A DNA stretch of 47,535 bases from Tabrizicola sp. (lineage in GTDB: Bacteria > Pseudomonadota > Alphaproteobacteria > Rhodobacterales > Rhodobacteraceae): contig JAEULQ010000057.1 of the NCBI GenBank assembly GCA_016792685.1, forward strand, positions 1-47,535, given 5' to 3'. Within the stretch, counting starts at the first letter, position 1, and each line of letters starts with the position of its first letter. Made by a program: the position numbers and the translations under genes. Below are positions 43,750 through 47,535 of the stretch, in pieces. The notes below the pieces were generated by a model that was not told the origin of the DNA, did not search any database, and saw nothing but the letters and a program-made list of their open reading frames with translations.

Positions 43750-45165
43750 TTAATAGTTGTAGGCGCTTTCGCCGTGCGAGGTCTGGTCCAGACCCTGGCG
43801 TTCGTCGTCAGAGGACGGGCGCAGGCCGAAGACCAGCTTGATCAGGTAGAACAGCACCAGCGAAACTACGGCGGTCCAGATCACCGTGACGCAGACGGCC
43901 TTTAGCTGGGTAAAGACCTGTGCGCCCATGTCGTAGGTGCCAGGTACGGCCGGGAAGACGGTGTAGTCGTACCAGCCCTGGCCACCGAGGCTCGGGTTGG
44001 CGACAATTCCGGTGCCGATAGCACCGACAATCCCGCCGACGCCGTGCACGCCAAAGACGTCAAGGCTGTCGTCATAGCCGAACTTCTTCTTCACCGAGGA
44101 GACGAAGGCATAGCAGATCGGCGAGACGATCAGACCCAGGACCAGCGCTCCGCCCGGCGAGGCGAAACCTGCCGCCGGAGTGATGGCGACAAGACCCGCG
44201 ACCGCACCCGTCACCGCACCCAGAAGCGATGGGCGGCCGTGACGGACCTGTTCGACCAGGACCCAGGAGAGTGTCGCGGCGGCGGTGGCGACGAAGGTGT
44301 TCAGGAAGGCCAGCGCCGTCAGGCCGTTCGATTCGAGGTTCGAACCCGCGTTGAAGCCGAACCAGCCAACCCACAGGAGCGAGGCGCCGACCATGGTGAG
44401 CGTCAGGCTGTGCGGAGGCATCGGTTCCTTGTTGTGGCCGATCCGCTTGCCGACGACGATGCAGCCGACAAGGCCCGCGATCCCGGCGTTGATGTGGACA
44501 ACGGTACCGCCCGCAAAGTCCAGCGCACCCCAGCCCCAAAGGAGGCCATAGTCGCCCGGCAGGTCAGCCAGGAAGTCCGGTCCGGCCCAATACCAGACCA
44601 TGTGCGCGATCGGGTAATAGGCGAGAAGCGACCAGCCGACGCAGAACAGGATCAGCGGCCAGAACTTGATACGCTCGGCGAAGGCTCCGATGATCAGCGC
44701 CGGCGTGATGCAGGCAAAGGTCATCTGGAAGATCACGAAGGCATATTCCGGGATGTAGACGTTGTTCGAGAAGGTCGCGGCATAGGTGCCGGTGCCGACG
44801 CCCGCGAGCATCGCCTTCGAAAGCCCGCCGATATAGGGCGAGCCCGAGGTGAAGGCGAGGCTGTAGCCCACTGCGATCCACATGACCGCGCCGATCGAGA
44901 CGATCACCAGCACCTGCATCAGCAGGCTCAGCATGTTCTTGGTGCGCACCAGGCCACCATAGAAAAGCGCGAGCGCCGGGATCGCCATCATCAGCACCAG
45001 GGCGGAAGAGACCAGCATCCAGGTCGTGTCGCCCTTGTCGACCATGGTCGCCATCTGCTCGACCGTCGGGTTCTTGATCGGCCCGTCCTGCGCCAGCGCC
45101 GGAAGGCCTGCCAGAAGAGACGCGGACAGCGCTCCGAGGCCTGCAAGTTTCGTTTGAATGGTCAT
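43750..45165 (-). CDS. amtB: Ammonium transporter Amt
   Basis: A 471-residue protein. Residues 1-25 look like a cleaved signal peptide (...GLPALA), then eleven membrane segments. The pore twin histidines are His224 (TVVHINAG) and His374 (GVHGVGG); FYGGLVRTKNML and GWFGFNAGSNL are family signatures. It conducts ammonium across the inner membrane under nitrogen limitation. It lies 26 bases after glnK, the usual PII partner that blocks the pore when nitrogen is plentiful. The hairpin at 43668 ends the unit. Confidence 0.96.
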   Translation of the reverse strand: MTIQTKLAGLGALSASLLAGLPALAQDGPIKNPTVEQMATMVDKGDTTWMLVSSALVLMMAIPALALFYGGLVRTKNMLSLLMQVLVIVSIGAVMWIAVGYSLAFTSGSPYIGGLSKAMLAGVGTGTYAATFSNNVYIPEYAFVIFQMTFACITPALIIGAFAERIKFWPLILFCVGWSLLAYYPIAHMVWYWAGPDFLADLPGDYGLLWGWGALDFAGGTVVHINAGIAGLVGCIVVGKRIGHNKEPMPPHSLTLTMVGASLLWVGWFGFNAGSNLESNGLTALAFLNTFVATAAATLSWVLVEQVRHGRPSLLGAVTGAVAGLVAITPAAGFASPGGALVLGLIVSPICYAFVSSVKKKFGYDDSLDVFGVHGVGGIVGAIGTGIVANPSLGGQGWYDYTVFPAVPGTYDMGAQVFTQLKAVCVTVIWTAVVSLVLFYLIKLVFGLRPSSDDERQGLDQTSHGESAYNY

Positions 45166-45191
45166 GTCAGGTGTTCCCCTCTTCCCCGCCG

Positions 45192-45530
45192 TCAAAGCGC
45201 GTCATCATCGGTTTCGCCGGTGCGGACCCGCACGGCGTGCTCAACGTCCAGCACGAAAATCTTTCCGTCGCCGATCTTGTCGGTCTTGGCCGTCTTCTGG
45301 ATCGTGGTCACGACCTGATCGGACAACGCATCGCTGACCACGATCTCAAGCCGGACTTTCGGGACAAAGTTCACCGCGTATTCGGCGCCGCGGTAGATCT
45401 CGGTGTGGCCCGACTGGCTGCCGAACCCCTTGATTTCAGTTACCATCATCCCGCGCACCCCGATGGCAGTCAGCGCTTCGCGGACCTCCTCGAGCTTGAA
45501 CGGCTTGATTGCTGCAATGATGAGCTTCAC
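45192..45530 (-). CDS. glnK: Nitrogen regulatory protein PII (GlnK)
   Basis: A 112-residue protein from a GTG start, the exact family length. MKLIIAAIKPFKLEEVREAL opens it, the T-loop holds the uridylylation site Tyr51 (TEIYRGAEY) and the C-signature GDGKIFVLDVEHAVRVRTGE binds nucleotide. It senses 2-oxoglutarate, ADP/ATP and glutamine status via GlnD, and controls AmtB by plugging its pore. Placement before amtB marks it as GlnK rather than GlnB. Only weak sigma-54-like matches were seen upstream. Confidence 0.96.
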   Translation of the reverse strand: MKLIIAAIKPFKLEEVREALTAIGVRGMMVTEIKGFGSQSGHTEIYRGAEYAVNFVPKVRLEIVVSDALSDQVVTTIQKTAKTDKIGDGKIFVLDVEHAVRVRTGETDDDAL

Positions 45531-45807
45531 GTGCGTCCCCTCTTTCCTTGGCAGGCAGCCCGAGCTTGGGCCCGTCACGCAAATGAGGGAGGACAATGCT
45601 GCACCTGCACAAGGAACGGCCGGTCCCTGGACGGGGCGATCCGGGCAAAGGCGCACATTTTTTGCACTTTCGACGACGAATGCCTAATTCATGGGCGGCG
45701 GAGCGACGCGAATCGTTCTGTCATCGGCTTCGCTTTCCCGCAAATCCGGGCTAATGTCGTCCGCAAACGGGTTGGAACTGACCCTGGTCACGAGTGGCAG
45801 AGCAGGC

Positions 45808-47535
45808 ATGGCAACTGGAAACCGGGGGCGCAGCCCCCTTGTCGCAGACAGACGTTACCCTTCGGCGCGCGCCAGCCAGGCAGGCGGCGGGCCCAAGAAG
45901 CCTGCGTCACCAAAGACACCGAAAACCCCCAGAAAGCGCACGCGGACCCAGCGCCCCAGGCGGCAGCACGGGTTGGTGATAGGTTTCATCCTGGCGATCT
46001 GGCGCGTCCTGTGGGGCATCGCGTGGCGGGCGACGGCGGTTGGCGCCCTCGTGCTTGGGGGGGTGGTCTGGTATTTCTACGCCCAGCTCCCCGAGGTCGA
46101 GGCTCTTATCGACGGACGTGCGCGTGGCTCGGTCACGATGCTTGACCGCAACGGTGAGGTCTATGCCTGGCGGGGCGAAACCTTCGGCGGCATGATCACC
46201 GCCGACAGTGTCTCTCCCGACCTGCATGACGCGGTCGTCGCGACCGAGGACAAGCGGTTCTACTGGCATTTCGGCATCAGCCCGCGCGGCATCGCAAGCG
46301 CGATCCGGATCAACCTCAGCGAGGGGCGCGGCGCTTTCGAGGGCAATGGCGGCTCGACCATCACCCAGCAGACCGCCAAGCTTCTGTGCCTGGGCGTGGA
46401 ATGGGACCCGGCTCTTTGGAAGTCCGAGGCAGATTACGAGAAGGACTGCCGCAGGGGCGGCATGTGGCGCAAGATCAAGGAAGTGCCCTTCGCCATCGCG
46501 ATGGAAGTGAAGTATTCCAAGGAGGAGATCCTGACGATCTACCTCAACCGCGCCTACCTTGGGGCAGGTGCGCGGGGGGTCGAAGCGGCCGCGCAGCGCT
46601 ATTTCGGCAAGTCGGCCAAGGAAGTCTCGGCCGCAGAGGCTGCCATGCTGGCGGGTCTGTTGAAGGCCCCCTCGACCTACGCGCCGACAGCCAGCATCGA
46701 CCGGGCACGGGACCGCGCCGCCGTCGTGATCGGCCTGATGGAAGAGCAGGGCTATCTCACCAAGGCCGAGGCAGACGAAGCCCGCGCAAACCCGGCAAGC
46801 CTTTCGAAGGCCGCAAAGCAGAAGTCCGGAGGGTATTTCGCCGACTGGGTGATGGAAACCACTCCCGACTACCTGGCGCGCGACACGACCGAAGACGTGA
46901 TCATCGAAACGACGCTTGACCAGGAGATGCAGCGGAAGGCCGAAGAAGCGCTGGCCTGGGTCTTCGAAAACAAGGTCAAGGAAGGCTCGGAAGCGCAGGC
47001 CGCCATCGTCGTGATGAGCGCGGATGGCGCGGTTCGGGCCATGGTCGGCGGGCGCAATGTCCCGAACGCGGGGGACTTCAACCGTGCGACCCAGGCGTTG
47101 CGCCAGACCGGATCAACCTTCAAGCCCTTCGTCTATGCCGTCGCCATGGACCTGGGGATGAGTCCGATGGACGTGATCGACGATTCCCCGCTTTGCATCT
47201 ACACGGCGGGGTCGGGCGACTGGTGTCCGAAGAACTATGACAGTGAGTTCAAGGGCCCGATCACGCTGACCCAGGCCTTGGCCGAGAGTCGGAACATTCC
47301 GGCCGTGCGCCTGTCCGAAACGGTGGGCCGCGACCTGGTTCGGAAAGTTGCCGCCGATTTTGGCGTGGCGCAGAACATGCCCGACGGCCCGGCACTGGCC
47401 CTTGGCGTGTCGGAATCGACCCTGATCGAGATGACCGGGGCCTTCGCAGGGATCCTGAATGGCGGCTCGTCCGTGTCGCCCTATGGCCTCTCGGCGCTCA
47501 AGCTGAAGGGGATGGACGAGCCGCTTTTCGGCGCG
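45808..47535 (+). CDS. Class A penicillin-binding protein (PBP1A family), partial at window end
   Basis: The frame opens at ATG 45808 and runs past the window end for 576 codons. Residues 1-55 are a Pro/Lys/Arg-rich cytoplasmic tail (PKKPASPKTPKTPRKRTRTQ), followed by one membrane segment (~58-83). The glycosyltransferase domain includes Glu147 in ATEDKRFYWHFG, GNGGSTITQQTAK and KYSKEEILTIYLNRAYLG; the transpeptidase domain has SxxK at 436-439 (SKPF-type, STFK) and the SxN motif Ser494-Asn496. The KTG box lies beyond the window. It polymerises and cross-links peptidoglycan in the periplasm. Total length cannot be given. Confidence 0.93.
   Translation, partial: MATGNRGRSPLVADRRYPSARASQAGGGPKKPASPKTPKTPRKRTRTQRPRRQHGLVIGFILAIWRVLWGIAWRATAVGALVLGGVVWYFYAQLPEVEALIDGRARGSVTMLDRNGEVYAWRGETFGGMITADSVSPDLHDAVVATEDKRFYWHFGISPRGIASAIRINLSEGRGAFEGNGGSTITQQTAKLLCLGVEWDPALWKSEADYEKDCRRGGMWRKIKEVPFAIAMEVKYSKEEILTIYLNRAYLGAGARGVEAAAQRYFGKSAKEVSAAEAAMLAGLLKAPSTYAPTASIDRARDRAAVVIGLMEEQGYLTKAEADEARANPASLSKAAKQKSGGYFADWVMETTPDYLARDTTEDVIIETTLDQEMQRKAEEALAWVFENKVKEGSEAQAAIVVMSADGAVRAMVGGRNVPNAGDFNRATQALRQTGSTFKPFVYAVAMDLGMSPMDVIDDSPLCIYTAGSGDWCPKNYDSEFKGPITLTQALAESRNIPAVRLSETVGRDLVRKVAADFGVAQNMPDGPALALGVSESTLIEMTGAFAGILNGGSSVSPYGLSALKLKGMDEPLFGA

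Noticed and set aside
45531-45807. Possible sigma-54 promoter before glnK
   Set aside because: The best match (near 45650) lacks the GG of the -24 element; I could not support it.

Overview
The window looks like chromosomal DNA of a high-GC alphaproteobacterium in the Rhodobacterales (Rhodobacter/Paracoccus relatives). The basis is uniform high GC, rhodobacterial protein types (DUF1523, GlsB-like, small PII/Amt pair with cleaved Amt leader, LolA and FtsK of alphaproteobacterial type), many start/stop overlaps, and intergenic GC-rich palindromes typical of this group. I see no rRNA, tRNA, CRISPR array, phage or insertion sequence. Genus cannot be fixed from the sequence alone.

Layout. 1-3.9 kb: end of a creatinase gene, a GlsB-type membrane protein, an L,D-transpeptidase lipoprotein, a cupin and the pantothenate genes panB-panC. 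4.1-12.8 kb: a co-directional, tightly packed block of about ten mostly unrecognised genes: a coiled-coil protein, a small membrane protein, an unknown soluble protein, a 642-residue AAA+ ATPase, three small membrane proteins, a DUF559 nuclease bracketed by paired palindromic repeats, an unknown 451-residue protein, another membrane protein and a DUF1523 protein. It is preceded by a clear inverted-repeat operator and is the best candidate here for an undescribed system. 12.8-18.6 kb, minus strand: a CoA-transferase, an EamA transporter, an aromatic/aspartate aminotransferase, a membrane protein, a sulfurtransferase, a small Gly/Ala-rich protein and smpB. 18.7-19.1 kb: a potassium-channel gene broken by one in-frame TAG.

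19.1-30.9 kb: a soluble lytic transglycosylase, dapA, an arsR-permease metal/metalloid resistance pair, a proline-racemase-family enzyme with both catalytic cysteines replaced, an EamA transporter, a DapC-like aminotransferase, ftsK and a secreted Ala/Gly-rich protein. 31.4-36.6 kb: a Ser/Thr kinase with a C-terminal roadblock-like domain, an acyltransferase-3-like membrane protein, lolA, a transglycosylase-like lipoprotein, hspQ and a STAS/HATPase partner-switch pair. 36.8-47.5 kb: a gamma-glutamyltransferase coupled to free-methionine-R-sulfoxide reductase, a VOC protein, a homocysteine S-methyltransferase-RluA pair, a membrane-anchored glutamate-synthase-like FMN/Fe-S protein, an EamA transporter, glnK-amtB and the start of a class A penicillin-binding protein running off the end.

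Working together: panB-panC make pantoate and pantothenate; dapA and perhaps the DapC-like gene serve lysine/diaminopimelate synthesis; the L,D-transpeptidase, lytic transglycosylase and class A PBP act on peptidoglycan; GlnK gates AmtB; ArsR probably represses the adjacent permease. The 4.1-12.8 kb block probably forms a membrane-associated ATPase machine whose role I cannot name.
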